NCBI RefSeq assembly: GCF_040958095.1
Contig: NC_091152.1
Coordinates: 17,278,296 to 17,342,295, forward strand
Reading direction: 5' to 3'
DNA length: 64,000 nt
Source of the DNA: Procambarus clarkii
Lineage: Eukaryota; Arthropoda; Malacostraca; Decapoda; Cambaridae
Shown here piece by piece: positions 1 to 12,399 of the stretch; within the stretch, counting starts at the first letter, position 1, and every line of letters starts with the position of its first letter. Below the pieces are notes generated by a model, which worked only from the letters and a program-made list of their open reading frames with translations, ran no database searches and was not told the DNA's origin. Made by a program: the position numbers and the translations under genes.

Positions 1-201
1 GGGTCAGCCTCAACCAGACCCTGGGGTCAGCCTCAACCAGACCCTGGGGTCAGCCTCAACCAGACCCTGGGGTCAGCCTCAACCAGACCCTGGGGTCAGC
101 CTCAACCAGACCCTGGGGTCAGCCTCAACCAGACCCTGGGGTCAGCCTCAACCAGACCCTGGGGTCAGCCTCAACCAGACCCTGGGGTCAGCCTCAACCA
201 G
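1..201. repeat. 23-bp minisatellite, about 8.7 copies
   Basis: A perfect or near-perfect tandem array of a 23-bp unit (GGGGTCAGCCTCAACCAGAC followed by CCT) runs from the window edge to about 201, where it breaks into unique sequence. The array probably continues outside the window. Confidence 0.95.
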
Positions 202-1650
202 CACAATGGAAAATAACAACCGTGACGTGGTCGTGACGTGTTCATGACGTCACCTCTGTTACTGATCAGGAAATGATCAATATGATTGGTTCCCGCTCAT
301 TAGCTGCAATGTTATTGGTCAAATTGTAACCCTTTGTGTGTGTCCCACGAGATGCCCTGAGCCCCAGGCAAGAGCATTCACTTGAGGGAGCCCTTGCACA
401 GAGGACATGTCCTGTTCTGTCTATCGGCCAATAGACTGAACACCGTCCATTCCTCACCGTCAAGTTAAACTCAGCGACTTTTCGATATACCAACACTCGC
501 CCGGAATCGTGACTGTGAATATATTGTTTAGAAGCCTAGTAGTGACAAATCACCAGAGTGAAACAGACTGGTATCAGGTAACCCCTGGTGACAAGTAGAG
601 ATCATCTGTGAGTGACCTAGAGTGAACTAAGGCAGTGCCGCCGCCTAAGTAACCTGGGTGTGACTGTACCACAAGTGTACCGCATGGTACCATATAACCT
701 GCAGCCGCCACTCGGTCCAGAGCGTGTAGCTAGTACCTCGGTACCTCGGTAGCCTCCCGCCGCTACCCTCACTGTACCACGTGACGTCACCACCCTTACT
801 CACCGCCAGTGCCAGAGTGTGTGTGTGTGTCTGTGACATACAGCGCGCCCTCCTGCGAGTACCCCCCGTGTCAAGTATGGTTTGTGGGAAAGCCTGTCGT
901 CAATGGTCTCACTTCAGAGCGAGGAAACCAGCTATCAGGCCACCTACGAGTGCTTGCATAAATGTGCCTGAGTGAGTGAGTGAATAAGAGAGGTACCCTA
1001 CCTGTAAGTACAAGATCTTGTCATTGTTTTATTGTGTCTGTCTGTGTTGATCTGAGGGATCAACCACAGTTCTCACCTTCTCATACCTGACACAGGTATA
1101 GGTGAAGACACCTCGACGGTGTATGTGTGTTATCTGTGTGGTATCACGGCATTTCACTCGTCTGTGAATGTGAGCTTCACATACACCACACATTTAGTAT
1201 TGTGTGATAATATTATTGTGCATGTTATTGCCTGTCCCGTTGACAGTGTAGTTGTGTTTATTGCATATCATTACCCGAGTATCCGGTTGGAACTCTTGTG
1301 ATCCCTTTGCATACCGGCAGTTAGGTTGCCGTGTTAATGATTGGCTGTCAACTGTGTTAAGTTAGGTGTTTCTCCACGAGTGGATACGAGTCGTTTAGCC
1401 AGACGTCAAGAGTCTCGCTAATATAACCATAGCTTTGTTGACGCCAATCTAAAGTAAATCAAGCACCCTGTGTATTAGTGGTTAAGTTAGTAATAAACTA
1501 CTGTTAAGCTTTATGCGGTGTTTCCGTTGAACCACTTCTGAATACTGCCAATATTACACAAGCCTTCAGCTCTAAGTGTCTTCAACACCGAGTTGCCTAT
1601 ATTCACTAAACTATAAATGTGATGAGGACCCTAGGAGTCCCTTAAAGTGT
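202..1650. other. No gene recognised
   Basis: This 1.45-kb stretch has only short open frames on both strands and no domain I recognise. It contains a short GT run near 817-830 and an AATAAA at about 1491. It could be intergenic, intronic or part of an unrecognised old element. Confidence 0.5.
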
Positions 1651-1699
1651 TAAATCATTTAGGAGATTCCAACGATCAACGTGGACCAGGACCAGGTGA

Positions 1700-2538
1700 G
1701 GCTAGTCTGAGAAGAGACCCTCAAGGACTCTAACTCCACCTTGCTCCCAGGCCCTGTACGGTTGCTCTCGTATTTTCTCTGCTGATTCCGACAGCTTCGT
1801 GAAGCGTCTGCCACATGTACATTGGCGACGTACACATTGCAGTCGGGAAAGCAAAATAGAAACCCCCACATCTGAAGGTTCCTCGCCCCGTCGTATGGCG
1901 CGAGACTCTGAGTTAGCTCTCAATTGGTTATTAAGGTCATCAACAAATTTTTCAATGATTTCAGGGATACGATATTTCATGAACCAGACACTCATCTTGT
2001 TAATGAAGTGCGGCCTCATATCCGGTCCGAGTGATAATCTTTTTATATTTTTGTCTCTTTCCTTCTCTTGCTCATGTCGACGGTGGTAATCAGTGCTCAG
2101 CGGTCACTACATAAACTGTGCACAATGTGTATACTGACATCCGTGTCTTGCGCATTCAGCAGAAGAGCATAGTCTAGTCTTCCTCCTCTGAGGTGAGTTG
2201 GCTGTTCATCACCCAGGACTCTAAGGTTTTCACTTCCCCTGACATAGAGTGACAGTTTCCCTCCGTTGACTTTGGGCTGATGACAGTTGGCAACAAAGTG
2301 TGGGTGTCTGGCATTAAGGTCACCGACCAGCAGGGCAGGTTCTTCATTAATAAATTCAGGCAGTGTGTCAAGGTCAAGTTTACTCTGTGGCACATATAGG
2401 TTGATTATATGTAGGGCATTATCGTTTAAGTGTAGGGTTACCCCCAGTGATTCATACTCGTCCCCCGTGTGGAGGTCATCTATAATAACCTGTGCAGGTA
2501 TGATGTTACTGACATTGGTACTTAGAGCATAGGTATTA
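1700..2538 (-). mobile_element. LINE endonuclease (C-terminal half) and EN-RT linker, family F
   Basis: Minus-strand translation gives the second half of an APE-type (exonuclease-endonuclease-phosphatase) domain of a Jockey/I-group LINE. Seen in order: NLYVPQ, the GDLNARHP motif with its catalytic Asp and Asn, GGRLDYALL, and then CSD followed by Arg where the family's SDH motif normally has His. A stop follows at 2097-2099 and further stops occur downstream, so the copy is dead. The linker toward the RT continues to about 1700. The first half of the same domain lies at 3862-4130 on the same strand. The two are separated by an opposite-strand LINE insertion at 2539-3861. Confidence 0.8.
2531..2538. 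repeat. Target-site duplication, left copy
   Basis: AGGTATTA here is repeated at 3862-3869, exactly flanking the plus-strand LINE fragment between them. With one copy and the insert removed, the minus-strand endonuclease frame becomes continuous (RNRGLNT then YALSTN). Confidence 0.8.
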
Positions 2539-3861
2539 GGTATTGGTAATGGATTTATACCGGGAAGATCGTGCCTCTCATAGCAACTTGACTACTATGA
2601 CAAAGTCACTGAGGCACTCAAAGAAAAACAGAATGCAGATGTAGTATACATGGACTTCGCAAAGGCATTCGATAAATGTGACCATGTAGTGATAGCACAC
2701 AAAATAAGGTCAATGGGAATAACTGGTAAAGTAGGACGCTGGATACTCAGTTTTCTGTCGAACAGAACACAAAGAGTAACAGTCAACCATATAAAATCGA
2801 GTCCAAGCGCAGTTAAAAGCTCTGTACCTCAGGGTACAGTCCTTGCACCACAGCCTTTTTTTATTCTCATATTAGATATAGATAAAAATACAAGTCACAG
2901 CTTTGTATCATCCTTTGCAAATGCCACAAAAATCCGTATGAAAATTACCTCTACTGAAGACATTGAAAAACTTCAGGCAGATATTAATAAAGTTTTCGAC
3001 TGGGCATCAGAAAATAACATGATGTTAAACAGTGATAAATTCCAGGTACTCAGGTACGGTAAAAATGAGGACCTTAAACACAATACAGGGTATAAAACAC
3101 AATCAAATCTGCCCATAGTAGGAAAACAGCATATTAAGGATTTGAGAATAATGATGTCTGACGACCTAACGTTTAGGGAGCATAACCAAGCAAATATTGC
3201 GTCAGCCAGAAAAATTATAGGATGGATTACGAGAACTTTCAAATCTAGGGATCCAATGGTTGTACTATACAAATCACTTGTGCTAACCCTTCTTGAGCAT
3301 TGTTCAGTACTCACTTTCCCCTTCAAAGCAGGAGAGATTGCTGAAATGGAGGGAATACAGAGAATATATACGACATACATAAATGCGGTAAAGCACCTAA
3401 ATTATTGGGATCGTCTCAAAGCTTTCCAAATATACTCACTAGAAAGGAGACGAGAGAGATACCAAATAATATACACGTGGAAAATACTGGAGGGCCAGGT
3501 CCAAAATCTACACAGTAAAAATCAACATACTAGAGTGAACGATATGGTGGGAAATGCAGAATAGAACCAGTAAAGAGCAGAGGTGCCATAGGCACAATCA
3601 GAGAACACTGTATAAACATCAGAGGTCCAGAGTTGTTGAACATCCTCCCAGCGAACATAACAAATATTGTCGAAACAACCGTGGACATCTTTAATTAAGA
3701 GAAAACTAGATAAATTTCTCCAAGGAGTGCCGGACCAACCAGGCTGTGCTACAGTCTGTGGGCCGCTCCAAGCAACAGCCTGGTGGACCAAGTTCTCACA
3801 AGTCAAGCCTGGCCTCAGACCAGGCTTTGGGAGTATAAAAACTCCCAGAACCCCATCAAGC
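2539..3861 (+). mobile_element. 5'-truncated LINE reverse-transcriptase fragment inserted in family F
   Basis: The RT frame opens at the first inserted base (NGFIPGRSC, an RT palm-fingers motif). It carries one in-frame stop at 2581-2583 and then a long open stretch from 2584 to 3561. Visible motifs are VYMDFAKAFD (RT motif A), VPQGTVLAP (altered VPQGS), and FANA where the catalytic FADD should be, so the enzyme would be inactive. A frameshift lies near 3690 and the C-terminal LDKFLQGVPDQPG segment continues to the end. It is flanked by an 8-bp target duplication. Truncation in the RT and insertion by 3' end are typical of LINE target-primed integration. The clade is probably Jockey/CR1-like and was not resolved. 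Confidence 0.85.
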
Positions 3862-4130
3862 AGGTATTAAGACCTCGATTTCTTTCCCCAGTGGGCACGG
3901 AGAACTTGTGATAACCGCTGAACGTTTGGTTGAAGTCATTAACCACCAGTGTTTCCTGTAGCACGTCAGTTCGATGTTCAAGAACGTATTGTATGATGTC
4001 ATTAAGCCTACTGCGAACTCCATACCAGTACCATAATAGTATAGTGAGATGTTCTTCACTGTCATTATACATTTTGAAGTTGTCATCGGATGTGCTGTGT
4101 GTGGTATTGTCAATGGTGTGACTGCTTGCA
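3862..4130 (-). mobile_element. LINE endonuclease (N-terminal half), family F
   Basis: The minus strand encodes the start of an APE-type endonuclease: GVRSRLNDIIQYVLEHRTD, then LQET with the catalytic Glu, then GYHKF. This is the usual opening of a Jockey/I-group LINE ORF2 product. The frame stops at the junction with the 2539-3861 insert and resumes at 2530, showing that one element was split. Small indels (for example a lost residue before LQET) suggest it was already decaying. Confidence 0.75.
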
Positions 4131-4141
4131 CTGGTGTTGCT

Positions 4142-4250
4142 GTGTATTTACCTAGTTTTATTCACTTAGTTGTATTCACCAAGTTCTGCTTGCTGGAGTT
4201 AAGCTCTGCTCTTTCAGCACGCCTCTCAACTGTCAATCAATCAACTGATT
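4142..4250 (-). mobile_element. LINE 3' tail fragment, family E, inverted
   Basis: The reverse complement matches the sequence just after the RT stop at 5565-5665 (the part reading GGTTGAGAGGCGGGACC and the repeated ACTAGGTGAGTAC end). It is about 100 bp, diverged, and opposite in direction to the family E copy that follows, with the CT/CA tract between them. Confidence 0.7.
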
Positions 4251-4253
4251 TTT

Positions 4254-5665
<1,412 letters not shown>

Positions 5666-5682
5666 GTACACACACAGAGGAA

Positions 5683-5795
5683 GTGTGCACTGGTGTTGCT
5701 GTGTGTACCAGTGTTGTTGTGTGCAATGATGTTGCTGTGTGCACTGTTGTTGCTGTGTGCACTGGTGTTGCTGAGTGCACTTGTTTTGATGTGAG
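5683..5795. repeat. Degenerate short array of the 18-bp GTGCACTGGTGTTGCTGT unit
   Basis: About six diverged copies of the unit that makes the large array at 8681-11134. A single similar copy occurs near 4126-4145. It may be a seed or a relic of the larger array. Confidence 0.75.
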
Positions 5796-6957
5796 CACCA
5801 CCACCAGCACCCTCCCGTGAGGGAGAGACAGCCCCACCACAACCCTGCAGCTCACTAATCTGACATTGAGGTGACCGGCGATGAGTGAAAAATTTCAACT
5901 TTTTATCCTCGCTTCAACTTTTTTTCTCTTTACAAAAAGTCACAGTTTTTGTTAGACATTGGTGGGAGGTGAGGCGTGGAGCAGCGCTGAGGCCGGCGGT
6001 ATTTATCACTGACTTAGTTCACGCTTTTCCTTTACTCAAGGTCCCTGAAACAAAAAGTATTCAGAAGAAATGGAAGAAAAACACGACCATTCAACTGCCG
6101 GAGCTGCTGGACGACTTCAATTTTATAATTAGTTGAGTCAGCGTTATGAGTCTTTCGGTACAGACAGACATTAAAGAAAGGATAAAAACCCACACTTATG
6201 TATTTGTGAAATTTTGGTAAGGAATTGCACCAATTCTTTGGCACTCTCGTGAGTGCTTTGTCAAGGTCTGAGTGTGTGGTGAGGACAAGACTTATATCTC
6301 AACGTCTAGTGCGGCTGTTAGCCACTTATTATCCACTTACATCTAGTTCGGCTGTTATCCGATGCTTTAGATTCAGCTTCTCGGAACTAAATGTCCACGT
6401 AGCACGGGTTATGGTGAGCCCGTAAGGCTGTTATCCTGGGTACAGTCCTCTTATACTTCTTGACCTCCTGACCTGGTCACCTCCATTCCCACCTGACGAT
6501 GTACCTGCAGTGATGTCGTCTATGGAATTATGGTCATGTGTTCTTTCTGTCATCCTGATATTCTGAGAACTGTAGTTGGTATTAATAGTGGTGTTCATCT
6601 GGATGCAGTCCTTCGTAACCCTCTCCATATCTTCAAGGAACACGGCTAATGGCACTAATTACATTTATCCATTCATTGTGATCTAGTGTTTAATTTACCT
6701 GAATCTGGATAGCTTTATCAGAATTATTTTTCTGGCAAACCTATCTGCCAAAGTAATGTTTTTTTTACCAACAAAAGTATTCAGAGTATTTGTTCGAACC
6801 GTATTATCTAGTTCTAATATTATTAATTATATAGATTATTTCACAATTATTAAAATCAACATTGTGATCCTCTTCCTAAGTATATTTGCTACAGCACTGT
6901 TACCAGCCATGATTCTACATGTTTTGCTGTGTTCTGGTCTCAAGTTTTTGCTGTTTA
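5796..6957. other. No gene recognised
   Basis: AT-rich sequence with only short open frames on both strands. A 74-codon minus-strand frame at 6431-6655 has no recognisable domain. No splice-bounded exon was identified with confidence. Confidence 0.5.
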
Positions 6958-7200
6958 CCATCTTGAGGTTATCTTGAGATGATTTCGGGGCTTTAGTGTC
7001 CCCGCGGCCCGGTCCTCGACCAGGCCTCCACCCCCAGGAAGCAGCCCGTGACAGCTGACCCAGGTACCTATTTACTGCTAGGTAAGAGGGGCATTCAGGA
7101 TGAAAGAAACTTTGCCCATTTGTTTCTGCCTCGTGCGGGAATCGAACCCGCGCCACAGAATTACGAGTCCTGCGCGCTATCCACCAGGCTACGAGACCCC
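6958..7200 (-). mobile_element. tRNA-derived SINE, family 1
   Basis: Reverse complement: a tRNA-like head (TCGTAGCCTGGTGGATAGCG, B-box GGTTCGATTCC, CGT in the anticodon-loop position), then a body reading CAGAAACAAATGGGCAAAG, a GGTACCTATTTACTGCTAGG-like stretch in the other sense, and a tail ending ATCTCAAGATAACCTCAAGA. The second copy, in plus sense, is at 31916-32168. The intact cloverleaf-like head is part of the SINE promoter, so I do not call a functional tRNA gene. Confidence 0.9.
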
Positions 7201-7292
7201 ATACCATACATAGACCTCGTTGTAATCTCTACACGGTAATATATATAATTGCCTCCCAGACTTCTATCATCAACTGCCTGAGTTGATGACAG

Positions 7293-7368
7293 AATTCTAT
7301 TTCTAGTATTCTATATAAACAGAATTCTATTCCTAGTATTCTATATAAACAGAATTCTATTCTGCCTT
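7293..7368. repeat. Short direct repeat, 30-bp unit
   Basis: TCTAGTATTCTATATAAACA with its following bases (AGAATTCTAT) is present twice plus a partial copy. Confidence 0.75.
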
Positions 7369-7540
7369 TTCTTACAAACCCTTTCCCTAATTGTATTGGA
7401 ATAATTGAAAACAATTTTATGTCTTTTATCAATTACAATATAATTCAGTTTATTTAATCGAGGATTGTATGGTAATTTCAAAACAGTTTATAATCAGGAT
7501 TCCAAGGGCGTCTTTCAGTTCAACACAAAGGCTGCCTTTA

Positions 7541-7830
7541 GCTTTTTTTTTTTTTTTTTTTTTAGATATATACAAGAGTTGTTACATTCTTGTAGAGCCA
7601 CTAGTACGCGTAGCGTTTCGGGCAAGTCCTTAATCCTATGGTCCCTGGAATACGATCCCCTGCCGCGAAGAATCGTTTTTTCATCCAAGTACACATTTTA
7701 CTGTTGCGTTAAACAGAGGCTACAGTTAAGGAATTGCGCCCAGTAAATCCTCCCCGGCCAGGATACGAACCCATGACATAGCGCTCGCGGAACGCCAGGC
7801 GAGTGTCTTACCACTACACCACGGAGACTG
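7541..7830 (-). mobile_element. tRNA-derived SINE, family 2 (left of inverted pair)
   Basis: Reverse complement: head TCCGTGGTGTAGTGGTAAGA with B-box GGTTCGTATCC, a body with TTAACTGTAGCCTCTG, a tail GCCCGAAACGCTACGCGTAC then CTAGTGGCT, and poly(A) shown here as a T-run at 7541-7564. It pairs head-to-head with the plus copy at 8202-8478. Confidence 0.9.
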
Positions 7831-8201
7831 TTTACTGAGTGCTTTGTCAATGAGCCGCGAAGGATAACCTAAATACTCCAAAGACTCTTATATACGCATA
7901 TAAGTCCGACTTCTAGGTAAGATAGGTCACAAATCATATATGTTCTTAAATAAACACTGGTGAGTGTATATTTAAGTCTTTGATATAAGTTTATAATACG
8001 AAATAAGTTTATTTAAGTCACTCTGCTTGACTGAATTAGAGAAAAATTATGAGAAAAATTATGAGAAAAAATGAATATGAGTTTGAATGTGTCTTTTTCC
8101 TTTAATTACTGAATGTAAATTGATCATTACTTTTTACTTGCAATGCATTCAAAAAAGGGAGTTCATTACTAATTTATTTTTCGACAGTAAACTGGTATAT
8201 G
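7831..8201. other. AT-rich spacer between two inverted SINEs
   Basis: About 370 bp of AT-rich sequence with no recognisable coding or repeat content, lying as the loop of the inverted SINE pair. Confidence 0.6.
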
Positions 8202-8478
8202 CAGTCTCCGTGGTGTAGTGGTAAGACACTCGCCTGGAGTTCCGCGAGCGCTATGTCATGGGTTCGTATCCTGGCCGGGGAGGATTTACTGGGCGCAATT
8301 CCTTAACTGTAGCCTCTGTTTAACGCAACAGTAAAATGTGTACTTGGATGAAAAAACGATTCTTCGCGGCGGGGATCGTATTCCAGGGACCATAGGATTA
8401 AGGACTTGCCCGAAACGCTACGCGTACTAGTGGCTCTACAAGAATGTAACAACTCTTGTATATATCTCAAAAAAAAAA
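8202..8478 (+). mobile_element. tRNA-derived SINE, family 2 (right of inverted pair)
   Basis: Full-length: head CAGTCTCCGTGGTGTAGTGG, B-box, conserved body, tail ending CTCTTGTATATATCTC and a short poly(A). Nearly identical to the copies at 7541-7830 and 16688-16973, so it is relatively young. Confidence 0.9.
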
Positions 8479-8680
8479 CTGTGCAGAATGCTCTAGGCTA
8501 TTAAGACCCTCTAAATGCATATCTAGATTCTTAAAATGTTCGTCAAATATAGCCAAAACCTCATGAACAAACCTGAACTATGCTCTGGGACCTTTCCCAT
8601 CAATTATTACTCTGGGTGATCATTGTGTTTCGAAAAACTCAATATATAAATTAGCGAGAATAGGAGAATGATCCTTTTCT

Positions 8681-11134
8681 TTGTTGCTGTGTGCACTGGT
8701 GTTGCTGTGTGCACTGGTGTTGCTGTGTGCACTGGTGTTGCTGTGTGCACTGGTGTTGCTGTGTGCACTGGTGTTGCTGTGTGCACTGGTGTTGCTGTGT
8801 GCACTGGTGTTGCTGTGTGCACTGGTGTTGCTGTGTGCACTGGTGTTGCTGTGTGCACTGGTGTTGCTGTGTGCACTGGTGTTACTGTGTGCACTGGTGT
8901 TGCTGTGTGCACTGGTGTTACTGTGTGCACTGGTGTTGCTGTGTGCACTGGTGTTGCTGTGTGCACTGGTGTTACTGTGTGCACTGGTGTTGCTGTGTGC
9001 ACTGGTGTTACTGTGTGCACTGGTGTTGCCATGAACACTGGTGTTGCTGTGTGCACTGGTGTTGCTGTGTGCACTGGTGTTGCTGTGTGCACTGGTGTTG
9101 CTGTGTGCACTGGTGTTGCTGTGTGCACCGGTGTTGCTGTGTGCACTGGTGTTGCTGTGTGCACTGGTGTTGCTGTGTGCACTGGTGTTGCTGTGTGCAC
9201 TGGTGTTGCTGTGTGCACTGGTGTTGCTGTGTGCACTGGTGTTGCCATGAACACTGGTGTTGCTGTGTGCACTGGTGTTGCTGTGTGCACTGGTGTTGCT
9301 GTGTGCACTGGTGTTGCTGTGTGCACTGGTGTTGCTGTGTGCACTGGTGTTGCTGTGTGCACTGGTGTTGCTGTGTGCACTGGTGTTACTGTGTGCACTG
9401 GTGTTGCTGTGTGCACTGGTGTTACTGTGTGCACTGGTGTTGCTGTGTGCACTGGTGTTACTGTGTGCACTGGTGTTGCTGTGTGCACTGGTGTTACTGT
9501 GTGCACTGGTGTTGCCATGAACACTGGTGTTGCTGTGTGCACTGGTGTTGCTGTGTGCACTGGTGTTGCTGTGTGCACTGGTGTTGCCATGAACACTGGT
9601 GTTGCTGTGTGCACTGGTGTTGCCATGAACACTGGTGTTGCTGTGTGCACTGGTGTTACTGTGTACACTGGTGTTGCCATGAACACTGGTGTTGCTGTGT
9701 GCACTGGTGTTGCTGTGTGCACTGGTGTTGCTGTGTGCACTGGTGTTGCTGTGTGCACTGGTGTTGCTGTGTGCACTGGTGTTGCTGTGTGCACTGGTGT
9801 TGCTGTGTGCACTGGTGTTGCTGTGTGCACTGGTGTTGCTGTGTGCACTGGTGTTGCTGTGTGCACTGGTGTTGCTGTGTGCACTGGTGGTATTGTGTGC
9901 ACTGGTGTTGCCATGTACACTGGTGTTGCCATGAACACTGGTGTTAGCATGAACACTGGTGTTGCCATGAACACTGGTGTTACTGTGTTCACTGGTGTTA
10001 CTGTGTGCACTGGTGTTGCCATGAACACTGGTGTTACTGTGTGCACTGGTGTTGCCATGAACACTGGTGTTGCCATGAACACTGGTGTTACTGTGTGCAC
10101 TGGTGTTGCCATGTACACTGGTGTTGCCATGAACACTGGTGTTGCCATGAACACTGGTGTTACTGTGTTCACTGGTGTTACTGTGTGCACTGGTGTTGCC
10201 ATGAACACTGGTGTTGCCATGAACACTGGTGTTACTGTGTGCACTGGTGTTGCCATGTACACTGGTGTTGCCATGAACACTGGTGTTGCCATGAACACTG
10301 GTGTTGCCATGAACACTGGTGTTGCCATGAACACTGGTGTTGCCATGTACACTGGTGTTGCCATGTACACTGGTGTTGCCATGAACACTGGTGTTGCCAT
10401 GAACACTGGTGTGACTGCACTGGTGTTGCCATGAACACTGGTGTTGCCATGAACACTGGTGTTAATGTGTGCACTGGTGTTGCCATGAACACTGGTGCTG
10501 CCAAGAACACTGGTGTTGCCATGAACACTGGTGTTGCCATGAACACTGGTGTTGCCATGAACACTGGTGTTGCCATGAACACTGGTGTTGCCATGAACAC
10601 TGGTGTTACTGTGTGCACTGGTGTTGCCATGTACACTGGTGTTGCCATGTGCACTGGTGTTGCCATGTACACTGGTGTAGCCATGAACACTGGTGTTACT
10701 GTGTGCACTGGTGTTGCCATGTACACTGGTGTAGCCATGAACACTGGTGTTGCCATGTACACTGGTGTTGCCATGAACACTGGTGTTGCCATGAACACTG
10801 GTGTTGCCATGAACATTTTTGTTACTGTGTGCACTGGTGTTGCCATGAACACTGGCGTTGCCATGTGCACTGGTGTTGCCATGTACACTGGTGTTGCCAT
10901 GAACACTGGTGTTGCCATGAACACTGGTGTTGCCATGTACACTGGTGTTTCCATGTGCACTGGTGTTGCCATGAACACTGGTGTTGCCATGAACACTGGT
11001 GTTGCCATGAACACTGGTGTTGCCATGAACACTGGTGTTGCCATGAACACTGGTGTTACTGTGTGCACTGGTGTTGCCATGTACACTGGTGTTGCCATGA
11101 ACACTGGTGTTGCCATGAACACTGGTGTTGCTGT
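8681..11134. repeat. 18-bp minisatellite, about 136 copies
   Basis: A tandem array of an 18-bp unit with two main versions: GTTGCTGTGTGCACTGGT (dominant up to about 9900) and GTTGCCATGAACACTGGT (dominant after about 9900), intermixed in between. One short 14-bp unit near 10411-10424 shifts phase. Because 18 is a multiple of three and the unit lacks stops, frames of nearly 600 codons are open on both strands. I treat these as chance, not as proteins. Confidence 0.97.
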
Positions 11135-11712
11135 GGGGGGCCAGGGGTGAGGGTTAGTTGGGGGGGGGGCTGGAATGAGGGTTGGTTAGGTGGCAGGTGT
11201 GAGGGTTTGTTGGGAGGTAGGGGTAAGGGTTGGTTGAGGGCCAGGGGTGAGGGTTGGTTGAGGGGCAGGGGTGAGGGTTGGTTGAGGGCCAGGGGTGAGG
11301 GTTGGTTGAGGGGCAGGGGTGAGGGTTGGTTGAGGGCCAGGGGTGAGGGTTGGTTGAGGGGCAGGGGTGAGGGTTGGTTGAGGGGCAGGGGTGAGGGTTG
11401 GTTGAGGGCCAGGGGTGAGGGTTGGTTGAGGGGCAGGGGTGAGGGTTGGTTGAGGGCCAGGGGTAAGGGTTGGTTGAGGGCCAGGGGTGAGGGTTGGTTG
11501 AGGGGCAGGGGTGAGGGTTGGTTGAGGGCCAGGGGTGAGGGTTGGTTGAGGGCCAGGGGTGAGGGTTGGTTGAGGGCCAGGGGTGAGGGTTGGTTGAGGG
11601 CCAGGGGTGAGGGTTGGTTGAGGGCCAGGGGTGAGGGTTGGTTGAGGGCCAGGGGTGAGGGTTGGTTGAGGGGCAGGGATGAGGGTTGGTTGAGGGGCAG
11701 GGGTGATCGTTG
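11135..11712. repeat. 24-bp G-rich minisatellite, about 23 copies
   Basis: The unit GAGGGTTGGTTGAGGGCCAG plus GGGT repeats with C/G alternation (GGGCC or GGGGC). It begins directly at the end of the 18-bp array after a run of ten G at about 11161-11170. Many G-runs lie on the plus strand, so G-quadruplexes are possible. Confidence 0.95.
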
Positions 11713-11939
11713 GCTGGATGGGTTTTGGGAGGGTGGGTGGTGAAGCGAGAACTAGGGTAGGAAATGAAGTCGAATTGGGTGGGTTTGTGTTCAGGGGGAC
11801 GGGATGGTTGGCCCTGAAGGAGGTGGCTACGACCCTGGACTACATTCCCAACCCTGATCACTGGTTCACGTGCGTCTTGAGTCGATGTTCATTCTGAACC
11901 TTGCCAAGCAGGCCTCTTTCTGATATCTCGACTCAAGGT
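11713..11939. other. Unassigned sequence
   Basis: A G-rich transition out of the 24-bp array, then unique sequence. No gene seen. Confidence 0.4.
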
Positions 11940-12270
11940 ATGGTGGGGGCTGCTAGCAGTTGGTACATTTGGGTGTTACACTGACCCGAGCACTAAGCTC
12001 ATCCAGACATTGTTTGGTGTTGTGAGAGCCACTGCAACACCCACACCTAGTTAGACGATCTTCTGTGTTCCCATCGTTGACAGTTGCCACATATGTAATG
12101 GTTGCCATATAACTTTCCACTTTGGATGGCCTTATACATTGTAATATAATGTCAGAGGGCAGTTCTCCCGCTCACAGAGCGATTGCGTGATTTTTGGGCT
12201 GGTTCGTCTGTTCTCGGGATTTGCATTCAACAATGTAATCCTTCCACCTTGATATTCATGGCTAATCCCT
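11940..12270 (-). pseudogene. LINE ORF1 zinc-knuckle remnant
   Basis: The minus strand gives a broken gag-like ORF1 of a Jockey/I-group LINE. One frame shows YICGNCQRWEH (first CCHC knuckle start). The next frame shows TRCGCCSGSHNTKQC and then TPKCTNC, the classical spacing of the second and third knuckles. A frameshift separates the first and second, so it is a pseudogene. Such knuckles bind the element RNA in intact copies. No other part of this element is clear next to it. Confidence 0.65.
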
Positions 12271-12282
12271 GTAAGGATTTAC

Positions 12283-12350
12283 GGGCTATTCATGCCCGTG
12301 CCACCTCTTGGGTGGCTTAATCTTCATCAATCAATCATCCTGTAAGGAAG
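12283..12350 (+). mobile_element. Retroposon 3' tail (GGGCTATTCATGCCC hairpin type)
   Basis: TTACGGGCTATTCATGCCCG, then a GTGCCACCTCTTGGGTGGC hairpin, then CTTAATCTTCATCAATCAAT. The same tail recurs at 38033-38098, 38962-39040 (reverse), 39123-39185 (reverse) and, eroded, at 62165-62215. I infer the conserved 3' end of a SINE or LINE family. Confidence 0.7.
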
Positions 12351-12399
12351 TGTCGGGCTCTGGCTCCTGGCTCCTTCTAAGCTCAGCTATACCTGTTTC

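Noticed and set aside
514-1560. Possible LTR with TGTG...CACA-like ends and an AATAAA
   Set aside because: The inverted ends are only partly matched and there is no primer-binding site, polypurine tract or target duplication.
6958-7200. Functional tRNA gene on the minus strand
   Set aside because: The tRNA-like part continues into a repeated body and tail found elsewhere, so it is a SINE head. The same applies to 31916, 44921, 8202, 16688 and 52825.
8607-10434. Open frames of about 590-600 codons on both strands
   Set aside because: They come from an 18-bp unit without stops. The same holds for the long frames in the 19-, 24-, 27-, 41-, 42-, 51- and 26-bp arrays. No non-repeat coding sequence, start context or splice signal is attached.
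11135-11712. Interstitial telomere repeat
   Set aside because: The GGGTTGG words are part of a 24-bp unit; arthropod telomeric TTAGG runs are absent.
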